64,000 bases of DNA from contig NZ_CP066167.1 in assembly GCF_016132545.1 (NCBI RefSeq), forward strand, positions 496,001 to 560,000, read 5' to 3'. This DNA comes from Spongiibacter nanhainus (lineage in GTDB: Bacteria > Pseudomonadota > Gammaproteobacteria > Pseudomonadales > Spongiibacteraceae). The position numbers and the translations under genes were made by a program. Positions 44,132 through 53,023 of this stretch are shown here, piece by piece. The notes beneath the pieces are model-generated. The model was not told the origin of the DNA and searched no databases. It saw only the letters and a list, made by a program, of their open reading frames with translations. How positions within the stretch are numbered: the stretch's first letter is position 1; the number at the start of each line of letters is the position of its first letter.

Positions 44132-44189
44132 ATTCAGGCCCGGTCCGGTCGCGCAGCTCGGGCCTACCTTTTTCCTGTCAGTGAGGCTT

Positions 44190-44217
44190 GGCCCGGGTTT
44201 GTCCCGGGCCTTTTTTT
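44190..44217 (+). terminator. Terminator of glcB (shared with the symporter gene)
   Basis: GGCCCGGG (44190-44197) and CCCGGGCC (44203-44210) form a strong 8-bp stem with loop TTTGT, followed by seven T. The minus-strand symporter stop codon lies within the T-run, so the two convergent genes share the site. Confidence 0.92.
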
Positions 44218-45562
44218 ATTCTGCGTTTACGCTGACCGTTTGCTTATGCCGCGCGCCGTTAGACAGTGACTGTACCGCAGCACAGGCAACCACATCGCCC
44301 AGTATATTCACCGAAGTCCTGCACATATCCAGTACCCGGTCTACGCCCAATATAAGTGCCACGCCCGCTGCGGGAATGCCAACACCCTCTAGAACCATGC
44401 TCAGAATGATAATGCCTGCCCCCGGTGTTGCTGGTGAACCTATAGAAGCCGCCACGGCCATGGTTACCACAAACAAGTAGTTGGTGAGTCCCAGTTCTAC
44501 CTGAAACACCTGGGCCAGAAAAACGGTTGCCACGCCTTGATATAAGGCCGTGCCTGTCATATTGATTGTGGCGCCCAAGGGGACTAAAAAGCGGGCAATT
44601 TCCGGGTTGATGGCCAGTCTGTTTTCAGCCACTTCCAGGGTGATAGGCATGACTGCTGCCGAGCTGCTGGTGGAGAACGACAGTAGCAATAGTTCGCGAA
44701 CATGGCCGAGAAAGGCGGTAATTTTGATCGTTAGCGTCAGTTTGGCGACGATAATGTACATCCCCGCAACACACAGCAGGCCCACTAAAACAGTGGCGAC
44801 GTAGATCGCCATACCGGTGAGCACTTCAATACCCAAGTTGGCAACCAGCTTGGTGATCAGTCCGAATACCGCCAATGGCGCCAGCATCATTGCCCAGGAC
44901 ACGATGCGCAGGCTCACCTCCTGTAGGGCAGTGAGCAGTTCAAACAGTGGCCGGGATTGTTTGGCGGGAATGGAGAGCAGTGCCGCGCCCAATACGGCGG
45001 CGAATAAGATGACTTGCAGCATCTCGCCGGAGGCCATAGAAGCGAGCGGGTTTTTCGGAATGAGGGCCGACACCTTTGAGGGTAGTTCGGCGGCCTCGGG
45101 GAAGCCCTTGGCAACAGTGCTGGTTAGCGGCGCGACTTGTGCGTCACTGAGCGTGGAGGCGTCGATGTAGTTGCCCGGCTGAATATACAGTGCCAAAGCA
45201 ATACCGATACTGGCCGCCAGAGCGGTGAATGCGGTAATAAACCCCAGGGCGAGAATGCCGTTTTTCTTCATCGCCGAGATATCTTTGTTGGCGGCGAGCC
45301 CGCCAACCACCGAGGCCAGCACCAGCGGTACCACGATCATTTGGATAATGGAAAGAAACAGTTGACCGGGCAGGGCCAGCCAGGCGGTTATGGTGCGAAC
45401 GGTCTCGACGCTGAACAGGCCGAGATCAGGCCCCAGCGCGATACCGGCGAGAATACCCAGGCCCAAGCCGATTAGGACCTTGAGCCACAAGCGGCCGCGG
45501 ATCAGTTTGTCGATGTGTGCTGACAGGGCTTTGAGGGGGGAGAGAATGACCGTATACGCCAT
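44216..45562 (-). CDS. Dicarboxylate/amino acid:cation symporter (GltP/DctA family)
   Basis: The 448-residue membrane protein has about eight helices plus the re-entrant hairpins of the family. LLLLSFSTSSSAAVMP is the serine-rich HP1 segment and GATINMTGTALYQG the substrate/Na+ site of helix 7; most relatives read NMDGTA there, so the third residue is Thr instead of Asp. AASIGSPATPGAG marks HP2. It takes up glutamate, aspartate or C4-dicarboxylates with Na+ or H+. It sits next to glcB, convergent. Confidence 0.9.
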   Translation of the reverse strand: MAYTVILSPLKALSAHIDKLIRGRLWLKVLIGLGLGILAGIALGPDLGLFSVETVRTITAWLALPGQLFLSIIQMIVVPLVLASVVGGLAANKDISAMKKNGILALGFITAFTALAASIGIALALYIQPGNYIDASTLSDAQVAPLTSTVAKGFPEAAELPSKVSALIPKNPLASMASGEMLQVILFAAVLGAALLSIPAKQSRPLFELLTALQEVSLRIVSWAMMLAPLAVFGLITKLVANLGIEVLTGMAIYVATVLVGLLCVAGMYIIVAKLTLTIKITAFLGHVRELLLLSFSTSSSAAVMPITLEVAENRLAINPEIARFLVPLGATINMTGTALYQGVATVFLAQVFQVELGLTNYLFVVTMAVAASIGSPATPGAGIIILSMVLEGVGIPAAGVALILGVDRVLDMCRTSVNILGDVVACAAVQSLSNGARHKQTVSVNAE

Positions 45563-45564
45563 GG

Positions 45565-47610
45565 CTAGGCCGCCGATAATGGCCGTATCATGTCCGCGTT
45601 GTTCAACGCTGGCGGGCTAAATACGGTGACCTTGGGGTCCAGGGATTGCAGCGCCTCTGCCGCCGAGCCCAGGGCTAGACTTAGACCCGCTTTCGCCGGA
45701 AAGCTGAACCAGACTGTCATCAGGTCCTGGATCAGGTCGCGCTGGGGCAGTCCTTGGTAAAGCCCCAGAAATGAGCCAGTCATTGCCGATAGGGACCGGG
45801 ACAAGTGAAGGTACTCGCCGCGCACTGGAATCCCTTGCCGGGACAGGTTGGCCAGCAGGTTGAGCGCTACCTCTATGCGTTTTTTAAGGCCCGACTTGCC
45901 CTCCCGCAGTACGCGGATAGCGTGGCGTAATTCCAGCGGAGTCAGCTCCGCTTGTTGAAAGGTCTTGTCGGCAATTCCGGCAATGTCTTCCAGCGAGGCG
46001 CGAGCTTGCTGGGGATCGGGGGACATGGCAATCAAGCTTTGTGCAGTCGCCTGGGCATTGCAGCTGCAGACCGCAGCGAGGTAGCCCAGCACCGGCCGCC
46101 AGATCTCCCTCAGATCGACGGTGTTGCCCCAGTCGATAAAAAATAACTCGCGCTGGGCGCGGACCATGATATTGCCTTGGTGCAGGTCGCCGTGAAACTC
46201 CTTGTCCACCAGCATATGGGTCAGCATGGCGTGGAGGTATTGGCGGGCAATACGCCGCCGGCGCTTGCGGGATTGGCGCTTGGGTAACTTGGTAAAGGCT
46301 TTGTTCAGGCTCTCGGCGTTCTCTATCAGTTCCATTTCGATAATGCGCCGGGTGCCCCGGTAGACGTCTGGGACATTCCAGTCGGGATTAAAGCGCGCCC
46401 GGTGGCGGAAGCGTTGCTGGTTTTCTGCTTCGGCTTCAAAGTCCAGCTCTTCGCGGAAGCCCTCGACAAAGATGTCGGTCTGGTTCAGCCAGGAATGGAG
46501 GAAGGGCGTGAGCTTGGAGTGGGGAGCCCAGTACTGACTGGTGAGAATAAACAGTTTGATCACAGTTTTGCCGATCAAAAACTCCCGCTCCAGATTGTGC
46601 CGGCCTACTTTCAGCAGCACGGGAACCATGTTGGTGATCCGCTGCTTGTCCTGGCTGGAGTCTCCGGGGGGCGATTCGGCCGGGCGGTAAGCGGTGTAGA
46701 CCGAGGCAATGGAGCCGGACTTGAGGGGCTTTTCCGGATCAAAACCAAAATACAGCCGCTCCGGGCGTTGCTGGAAGGATTCCAGAAAGGCCTGTTCCAC
46801 TTCACTGGCATTCATCGGCTCGACATCTTCCTGGAACACCGCCAGGGCATCGGCCATTTCCTCTGGTAGAAAGTCCGAGTTGGCGGCGGCCACTTGGGCG
46901 ATTTTTATAAAGAAAGGCCCAAACTCCCTAACCATTTGGGCGACGATGTCGGCCTGGGCACGGAAGTCGTCTTCGGGGATCTGGAAAAATGTGCGAATGT
47001 GCCGCAGCGCCTTGATTTGTCGCCGGAAGATTACCAGGTCGCTGCGGATAACACTGACGCCGCCGACGGCGCGCCGCAGTTGCTCATCGTTGCTGCGACG
47101 CAACTCCTTGAGTTGATTCAGGGTGTCGGCAATCAGAGGCTCGTAAGTGCTCAGTAGGATGCGGCCGATATCCAGACCGATTTCTCCCAGCCCACTCAGC
47201 TCCGGCTCGCCGGCCAGCTCGTTAAAGAAATGCCAGAACTCGTCGGTGACTTCCTGGGGTACGACATTGGCCGTAAGCGCTGTGAAGCGGTTCATCATGG
47301 CGCCCATCAGCGCCTCGGTGCTCTGCTCGTTGGGCAGCAGGTTCCACTGGCGCAGACCGTTGGTCAGGCCCCGCAACTGGTCGTTGACTGGGTGCTTGGC
47401 CAGAGCCTTAAACAAGGTGTCGATGGCATGGTGAAGCTCGCCCTCGGTAATGGCAGCGTCGCGGTTTATCAGGTCTGTTAGAGGTGTGATGGCACTATAG
47501 ATGCCCACCGTGCCGGTAGCCAGGTTCTTGGTGAAGCGCAGTGCTTGTTCTGCCCGCTGTCGGAGCCCGGAATCGCCGGGAGCGGCGCGGTTGTCTTGGC
47601 TGTTCGACAA
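45565..47610 (-). CDS. Divergent ABC1/UbiB-like protein kinase
   Basis: The 681-residue protein belongs to the ABC1/ADCK/UbiB family of atypical kinases, but with a longer N-terminus. The family KxGQ signature reads K236-I-A-Q, so its glycine is alanine. The alanine-rich loop that replaces the P-loop reads KSGS (297-300). HGDLHQGNIM (473-482) and FIDWGN (491-496) keep the catalytic and metal-binding Asp residues. There is no clear membrane helix at the end. The start is TTG 47610 with AAGGA nine bases upstream. Its stop is two bases after the symporter start, so they may be cotranscribed. Substrate unknown; a quinone-related role is not certain. Confidence 0.8.
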   Translation of the reverse strand: MSNSQDNRAAPGDSGLRQRAEQALRFTKNLATGTVGIYSAITPLTDLINRDAAITEGELHHAIDTLFKALAKHPVNDQLRGLTNGLRQWNLLPNEQSTEALMGAMMNRFTALTANVVPQEVTDEFWHFFNELAGEPELSGLGEIGLDIGRILLSTYEPLIADTLNQLKELRRSNDEQLRRAVGGVSVIRSDLVIFRRQIKALRHIRTFFQIPEDDFRAQADIVAQMVREFGPFFIKIAQVAAANSDFLPEEMADALAVFQEDVEPMNASEVEQAFLESFQQRPERLYFGFDPEKPLKSGSIASVYTAYRPAESPPGDSSQDKQRITNMVPVLLKVGRHNLEREFLIGKTVIKLFILTSQYWAPHSKLTPFLHSWLNQTDIFVEGFREELDFEAEAENQQRFRHRARFNPDWNVPDVYRGTRRIIEMELIENAESLNKAFTKLPKRQSRKRRRRIARQYLHAMLTHMLVDKEFHGDLHQGNIMVRAQRELFFIDWGNTVDLREIWRPVLGYLAAVCSCNAQATAQSLIAMSPDPQQARASLEDIAGIADKTFQQAELTPLELRHAIRVLREGKSGLKKRIEVALNLLANLSRQGIPVRGEYLHLSRSLSAMTGSFLGLYQGLPQRDLIQDLMTVWFSFPAKAGLSLALGSAAEALQSLDPKVTVFSPPALNNADMIRPLSAA

Positions 47611-47876
47611 AGTCTGTGTCCTTGCGTTGGCTTCTATGGGCGCACAATCCGGGTGTATAACGATGCGCTTTACTAACTGATTATTATGCGTTTAAGTGGG
47701 CCTAAGGGGAGCCCGAGGCCGACAGGGTTTTCGAGCGCAGTGGCCGACAGATGGGGCTCTGCGAAACGCCCGAGTGCGGATTTATTGTGTTGCAAAGCGC
47801 GATGGCTGACAAGGGCGCGCAAGCAAATGATTTGTGCCTGTCGGCGCTATCACGACGGCGATGGGGTTTGAGAGAT

Positions 47877-48968
47877 ATGGCAAAGGGCGATTCAGAAAAA
47901 CAGCCGGGTGACGGCAAAAGCGGCAAAGCGGCCAAGAAAGAAGGTGGCCGCGGTATTGAGCGGCGTCTGGCGGGTATGCTGAACAGTGCGGCAGGGCTGT
48001 CTGGAAAAGCCTTTAAGCGCGCGGCCAACTCGAGCTTGCTGGCTGACACTCTGTTCAAGTCACCGGAACGCCTGGAGCTAATGGGCAAGGCGGGCCGGGC
48101 CTTGAAGGATATGCGCCAAACCGCGGGCCTGTCGGTGGAGGAATTGTCCTCCATTATCGATCTTAACGACCCCGATATTCTTCGGGCGGTGGAAGAGGGC
48201 AAGACCGGGCTGCCTGTGGACGTTATGCTGCGTTTGGCATCCTACTATTCCCGCAATGACCCACTGCCATTTATTATCCGCTTTTCACGTACTTACCATC
48301 CCTGGTTGAGTCAGTTTCTTAATATGACTGGCCTGGACCGCTTGATGATCAAGGCGGAGCGGGAGCGCAAATTTTTAAAGATTTATCGCAACGTCGACAA
48401 TGCCCGCAAGCTCTCCGACGAAGACTTCGAGGAAGTGCTGGCCTTCACCCGCCGGGCGTTTAATATGGCGCTTCATTTTGCGGAAGACCGGGAGCGGGTG
48501 GAGCCCTCACGCCGCAAGAAAGCCAAGTCGGCAAAAACTAAACACCGGGATAAGGATAAGGCGGCGTCGAGTTCCGGCGCCGACGCCAGCCCGTCCGGCT
48601 CCGGGGGCAATACCGGCGAGACGCCAAAGGCAGAAGCGGAAACGCCACTCACGGAAGAGACTCTGGATCAGCTCGATAGCATGGTGCAATCGGAGTTCGA
48701 GGCCTCAATGGCAGAGGAGGGCGGGGACTCCGATCAGGTGGTTCAGGGCAGACAATCCGAGCCCGATGGCGGTACTGCCCAAGAAGAAAGCGCGGCGACC
48801 AGCGGGCGAGCCGCGGCCCCAAAAAAAGCACCGGCTCGCAAAAAGGCTGCCAGCTCCAATCGGCGTAAGGCCTCTGCCGCCGCGTCGACCCGTCGCAAAG
48901 CCGCCTCCGGGGGATCGAAGGCCGAAAATAAGGCCCCGGTGGGCAGGGAAGATTCCTCAAAAGCGTGA
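47877..48968 (+). CDS. HTH-domain protein with a long Lys/Ala-rich tail
   Basis: The 363-residue protein has a helix-turn-helix of XRE type at about 73-127 (LKDMRQTAGLSVEELSSII, then ILRAVEEGKTGLPVDVMLRLASYY). A helical middle and a C-terminal half rich in Lys, Ala, Ser and Gly follow, ending in repeated KKA/RRKA blocks. The tail resembles histone-H1-like DNA-binding segments. Start ATG 47877 is supported by GAGAG before it; the frame also opens at 47751 without a site. I cannot name the family. It is divergent from the UbiB-like gene. Confidence 0.7.
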   Translation: MAKGDSEKQPGDGKSGKAAKKEGGRGIERRLAGMLNSAAGLSGKAFKRAANSSLLADTLFKSPERLELMGKAGRALKDMRQTAGLSVEELSSIIDLNDPDILRAVEEGKTGLPVDVMLRLASYYSRNDPLPFIIRFSRTYHPWLSQFLNMTGLDRLMIKAERERKFLKIYRNVDNARKLSDEDFEEVLAFTRRAFNMALHFAEDRERVEPSRRKKAKSAKTKHRDKDKAASSSGADASPSGSGGNTGETPKAEAETPLTEETLDQLDSMVQSEFEASMAEEGGDSDQVVQGRQSEPDGGTAQEESAATSGRAAAPKKAPARKKAASSNRRKASAAASTRRKAASGGSKAENKAPVGREDSSKA

Positions 48969-49071
48969 TTTGGGACCTCATAAAGCGGTAATAAATGCAC
49001 AGCGCTGTGGTAGGTGGGGGCGGAAAGCTTCATAATTCCAGCCTATTTTGGTTCTTCTGATTATTAATGCC

Positions 49072-50019
49072 ATGAATTTATCCTGCGTCGATCTCAACCT
49101 GATGGTGTATCTGGATGTGCTGCTTAGGGAGAAAAACGTCACCCGGGCAGCCGAGCAACTGGGCATCACCCAACCAGCACTGAGCAATGGCCTGCGCCGC
49201 CTGCGGGACTTGTTCAATGATCCTCTGCTGGTGCGGACCAGCGAAGGTATGACCCCCACTGAGCGGGCGCTGGAGTTGCAGCCCCAGATTCGCCATATTT
49301 TGGCGTCGGTAGAGCAGGCGGTGCTGCCGGTGAGCGATTTTGAGGTCACCAAAAGCAGCCGGGTGTTTCGGATTATGGCCAGCGACTACGCTGAATCCAC
49401 CCTCCTGACCGCGCTGTTGTTTCAGCTGCGCGAAGACGCACCCAATATCACCTTGGATATTCTTACCCCCAGTGATGTGACCTTTCAGGACCTGGAGCAG
49501 GGCAAAATCGATATGGCGGTAAACCGCTTTGATCGCCTGCCTCAGTCCTTCCATCAGGCGACAGTCTGGCGGGACAGTTTTTCTTGTTTGATGAGTAGCG
49601 AAAACCCCGCCCGGGATAATTTTGATATGGACGCCTTTCTCAGTGCTCCCCATATCTGGGTGAGTAAAACCGGCATGGGGGTGGGTCGGGGGATGAGCCA
49701 CCGCGATAGCCAGCGCTTGGGTTGGGTGGACGAGGCCCTGGCGGAGTTCGGTCATGAGCGGCAAATCCGGGTGTTTACCCGCCACTATCAAGTGGCAGCC
49801 TTGCTGGCGCGCCACCGCGATTTGATTGCCACGCTGCCCACCCAGGTCGCCAAACTCTACGACGACGATCCCCGGGTGGTGATCCGCAAGCCGCCCTTTA
49901 TGATTATCCCCATCGAATTAAAGTTGGCGTGGAGCCCGCTCTTGCAACACGATCCGGGCCACATCTGGTTGCGGCGTAAAATCGTCGATGTGGGACAGGC
50001 AATTATTGATCCTAATTGA
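49072..50019 (+). CDS. LysR-family transcriptional regulator
   Basis: The 315-residue regulator has the N-terminal winged helix NLMVYLDVLLREKNVTRAAEQLGITQPALSNGLRRLRDLFNDPLLVRTSEGMTPTERA and a C-terminal substrate-binding domain. The subfamily looks like the NodD/NahR/PcpR group by its LLVRTSEGMTPTERALEL stretch. The effector and target genes are unknown. Downstream genes on the same strand are an unknown protein and an SlyD-like isomerase, neither an obvious target. ATG 49072 is chosen over a start at 49048. Confidence 0.88.
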   Translation: MNLSCVDLNLMVYLDVLLREKNVTRAAEQLGITQPALSNGLRRLRDLFNDPLLVRTSEGMTPTERALELQPQIRHILASVEQAVLPVSDFEVTKSSRVFRIMASDYAESTLLTALLFQLREDAPNITLDILTPSDVTFQDLEQGKIDMAVNRFDRLPQSFHQATVWRDSFSCLMSSENPARDNFDMDAFLSAPHIWVSKTGMGVGRGMSHRDSQRLGWVDEALAEFGHERQIRVFTRHYQVAALLARHRDLIATLPTQVAKLYDDDPRVVIRKPPFMIIPIELKLAWSPLLQHDPGHIWLRRKIVDVGQAIIDPN

Positions 50020-50141
50020 GGGTGCCGACTGCTGTGCTGATTAAACAGTAGGCAGTAATAACCCAACGATTACGGGCGATTACGGATACGCGGCAAGCGC
50101 GCCGGCGCGTAGGCTGAGGCTTTTTGGTGTTGGGAGTCGTA

Positions 50142-50570
50142 ATGCCACACACCCACCTCAGTTTTGCCACCTTGACCCAACTGCACCCCCGCATTGTCTG
50201 TATGACGGTCAATGAGGGCATCGAGCTGGATGTCGACCAGTGCCGGGAGTACGAAGACTGGCGTTGTGACAATGTGCGACAGTCTTACGGCCTGTTGTTG
50301 GACAAAAGCTCCAGTTTTTCCTGGAGTTACGAGGCCCAACAGTGGTTGGTGCGGGCGCCATCCCTGGCGGTGATGGCGGTACTGAGCTACACCCGGATGT
50401 CGGACCTCAGTTTCGAGGTGCTCAAGTCAATTCCGGGCCGGGGCGACCGCCCCATGGCCCTTTTCCATAATCGCGCCAATGCTATGCACTGGCTATATCA
50501 GCAGCTTGAATGCGCCGATCAATCGCGTTTTTTCCGGGAAGCGTCGCAGATTATCCTGCCCAGCGCGTGA
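50142..50570 (+). CDS. Protein of unknown function with an STAS/SpoIIAA-like look
   Basis: The 142-residue protein (from ATG 50142; a GTG lies 18 bases earlier) has an alternating beta/alpha layout. It contains IVCMTVNEGIELDVDQCREYEDW, SFSWSYEAQQWLVRAPSLAVMAVLSYT and FHNRANAMHWL. Small STAS-like proteins with such a pattern occur in marine bacteria, but that is a loose resemblance and I would not name the gene. It is unrelated to the LysR gene before it as far as I can see. Confidence 0.6.
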   Translation: MPHTHLSFATLTQLHPRIVCMTVNEGIELDVDQCREYEDWRCDNVRQSYGLLLDKSSSFSWSYEAQQWLVRAPSLAVMAVLSYTRMSDLSFEVLKSIPGRGDRPMALFHNRANAMHWLYQQLECADQSRFFREASQIILPSA

Positions 50571-50669
50571 AATAGCGGACCAAAGCTGTCATCCTTAACT
50601 ATCACTACGGTGCCTGAGTCGCCCTCTGGCCGTCTGCGCCGTTAATTTTTTGCAGTTTTGGAGGATTCC

Positions 50670-51134
50670 ATGCAAGTTGCCAACAATTGTGTCGTCGCAT
50701 TTCACTATACCCTTACCAGTGATGACGGCGTCGAACTCGACTCGTCCAAGGGCAAAGACCCCCTGGCCTATCTCCACGGTCACGGCGGTATTATCCCTGG
50801 ACTGGAGCGGGAACTGGAAGGCAAAGCGGCGGGCGATAACTTAAAGGTTACCGTTGAACCGGCCGATGCCTACGGCGAAGTTAACCCCGAGCTGGTTCAG
50901 CCTGTACCCCGGGAAGCTTTTCAAGGTGTCGACAGCATTGAAGTCGGTATGCAGTTTCAGGCCCAGGGCAGCAATGGCCAAGTACAGATGGTCGTGGTAA
51001 AAGACGTCAGCGACGAGACTGTCACCGTGGATGCCAACCACCCGCTGGCCGGCCAAACCCTGCACTTCGACGTCGCTATCGAAGACGTGCGCGAGGCCAG
51101 TGAGGAAGAACTCGAGCACGGTCACGTTCACTAA
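50670..51134 (+). CDS. FKBP-type peptidyl-prolyl isomerase, SlyD-like
   Basis: The 154-residue protein has the FKBP core split by an insert-in-flap chaperone domain, as in SlyD. YTLTSDDGVELDSSKGKDPLAYLHGHGGIIPGLERELEGK leads in, then PADAYGEVNPELVQPVPREAF. It lacks the long His-rich metal tail of E. coli SlyD; only HGHVH ends it. It folds proteins in the cytoplasm. ATG 50670 has GAGGA upstream. Confidence 0.9.
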   Translation: MQVANNCVVAFHYTLTSDDGVELDSSKGKDPLAYLHGHGGIIPGLERELEGKAAGDNLKVTVEPADAYGEVNPELVQPVPREAFQGVDSIEVGMQFQAQGSNGQVQMVVVKDVSDETVTVDANHPLAGQTLHFDVAIEDVREASEEELEHGHVH

Positions 51135-51238
51135 TGAGCGCCTGCCACGCTTTTCTCCGCGGACGGTTTCGGCCATCCGCAGGGGAGGGGCTGGCAAGAA
51201 ATCTGCTTGTCATTCCGGTGTGATCACCCTGAGGTAGG

Positions 51239-52177
51239 GTGTCAGCGAATTCATCACCGGGAGAATCTACTTTGTCCGCATCCGCTGAGAGCCTTACCAC
51301 TTTCCTGATCCAAGAGCAGCTGCCCGACAGCTACCGCGAGCAGGTCAATAATCACTTCCTGCCTTTTATCAATCTGTTAAAGCCTCGCATTGCCGCCGGC
51401 CGCCTTCGGGTGCTTGGGATCCACGGAGCCCAGGGCAGCGGTAAGTCGACCCTGGCCAGCTTTCTGTGTTGGTATCTGGGGGAGCGCCAGGGCCTGCGTG
51501 TTGCCCAATTATCACTGGATGATTTCTACCTGCGCCGGTCCGAGCGCCAGGCTTTGGCCGAGCGTATTCATCCGCTATTGGCGACTCGCGGCGTGCCCGG
51601 AACCCATGACGTCAAACTGGCCTTGCGAACATTGCACCGTCTACAAGGGCTGCAGCCCGGAGAATCGATGTTGCTGCCGCGCTTTGACAAGGCCAGCGAT
51701 GACCGCTTTGATGAGAGTGAGTGGCCACAGATAAGCGGTCCGGTGGATTTGGTGATTTTTGAGGGCTGGTGCCTTGGAGCCGGCCCCCAAGCGGAGTCCG
51801 AGTTGCTGTCTCCAGTCAATGTACTGGAGGCCAATGAAGACGCCGATGGCGATTGGCGGCGCTATGCCAATGATCAGCTGGCGGGGGACTATCAGCGCTT
51901 GTTTGCCGAAGTAGATTACCTGCTGATGCTGAAAGCACCGAGTTTTGATTGTGTTGCCGGCTGGCGGCAGCAGCAGGAGCGTCACCTGGCGAGTCGCCGT
52001 CAGGGTAAGCAAATTATGAGTGAGGCAGATATCGTACGTTTTGTGCAGCACTACGAACGTTTGACTCGCCACTGTCTTGAGACACTGCCGGCCCGGGCCG
52101 ACTGCGTGATGACCATGGCACAAGACCGCAGTGTTGAAGAGGTACATTGTAAGGAAGGAGAGCTAGGGCATGACTGA
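51239..52177 (+). CDS. D-glycerate kinase (P-loop GLYK type)
   Basis: The 312-residue P-loop kinase has Walker A GAQGSGKST, then LSLDDFYLRRSERQALAERIHPLLATRGVPGTHD, and WCLGAGPQAESEL later, like the plant/yeast-type D-glycerate 3-kinases. It would return the D-glycerate released by the phosphorylase at the end of the operon to glycolysis. The start is a GTG at 51239; an alternative TTG at 51272 has GGGAGA before it and also fits. It overlaps the phosphatase gene by eight bases. A pantothenate- or uridine-kinase-like function is less likely given the neighbours. Confidence 0.75.
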   Translation: MSANSSPGESTLSASAESLTTFLIQEQLPDSYREQVNNHFLPFINLLKPRIAAGRLRVLGIHGAQGSGKSTLASFLCWYLGERQGLRVAQLSLDDFYLRRSERQALAERIHPLLATRGVPGTHDVKLALRTLHRLQGLQPGESMLLPRFDKASDDRFDESEWPQISGPVDLVIFEGWCLGAGPQAESELLSPVNVLEANEDADGDWRRYANDQLAGDYQRLFAEVDYLLMLKAPSFDCVAGWRQQQERHLASRRQGKQIMSEADIVRFVQHYERLTRHCLETLPARADCVMTMAQDRSVEEVHCKEGELGHD

Positions 52178-52994
52178 GCGGAACACCGTGGTGTTCACCG
52201 ACCTGGATGGCACCTTATTGGATCATAACGATTACAGCTTTTCAGCGGCCGAGCCCGCGCTACAGCGGCTGCAGCAATTGGCCGTGCCCTGGGTATTGAA
52301 CACCAGTAAGACCCGCGCCGAGCTGATGAGTCTTAAGCAGCGCCTCAACAACCCCTGGCCACTGATTGTGGAGAACGGTGCCGCCGTGGTGATCCCGGCC
52401 GGGGGCGCGATTTCCGGCATGGAGGACTGCCAGCGGGTTGATGGCCTGGCGTGTTACGAGTTTGCGCCCCGCCGGGAACGGGTGCTGGATGCCATTCACG
52501 GCTGGCGTGACACCCTGGGTTTTGATTTCAGTGGCTTTGCCGATTGGGATGAGTACGAGCTGGGTGACATCGCCGGCCTGCCGGTCAGTGATGCCCGGCT
52601 GGCATTAAATCGCAACTATTCCGAGCCCATACTGTGGCAGGACTCCGAGGAACAGTATCAGCGTTTTTTGGACATGCTGGCGGTGGAGGGGCTGCAGGCC
52701 CTGAGCGGCGGTCGGTTTATTCACATTATGGGGCAGTGCGACAAGGGCGCCGCCATGCGCTGGTTGGCGCCGCGGCTGATTGCCGCAGACAGCCAGCCCC
52801 GGGTGATCGCCCTGGGGGACAGCGATAACGATCTGGCGATGTTGCGGGCGGCCGATATTGCCGTGATAGTGCGGCGCCCACACCGGCCGCCGCTGGATGT
52901 GGTCGATGCCCAGGGCGAGGTGATCATTACTGAGGAAGTGGGCCCGCTGGGCTGGAATAACACACTACTGTCGTTGTTGAACGACGCAGATTAG
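52170..52994 (+). CDS. HAD-family glucosyl(mannosyl)-3-phosphoglycerate phosphatase
   Basis: The 274-residue HAD type IIB phosphatase has motif I FTDLDGTLLDH (9-19, nucleophile D11) and motif IV ALGDSDNDLAML. The cap region carries the MPGP-family pattern (LNTSKTRAELMSLKQ, FSGFADW). Close relatives are annotated as mannosyl-3-phosphoglycerate phosphatases, and many also accept glucosyl-3-phosphoglycerate. Next to a GpgS-like synthase, dephosphorylation of glucosyl-3-phosphoglycerate to glucosylglycerate is the best reading. Confidence 0.83.
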   Translation: MTERNTVVFTDLDGTLLDHNDYSFSAAEPALQRLQQLAVPWVLNTSKTRAELMSLKQRLNNPWPLIVENGAAVVIPAGGAISGMEDCQRVDGLACYEFAPRRERVLDAIHGWRDTLGFDFSGFADWDEYELGDIAGLPVSDARLALNRNYSEPILWQDSEEQYQRFLDMLAVEGLQALSGGRFIHIMGQCDKGAAMRWLAPRLIAADSQPRVIALGDSDNDLAMLRAADIAVIVRRPHRPPLDVVDAQGEVIITEEVGPLGWNNTLLSLLNDAD

Positions 52995-53023
52995 CAAGAA
53001 TAACGAACAAGGAAATTATTCGC

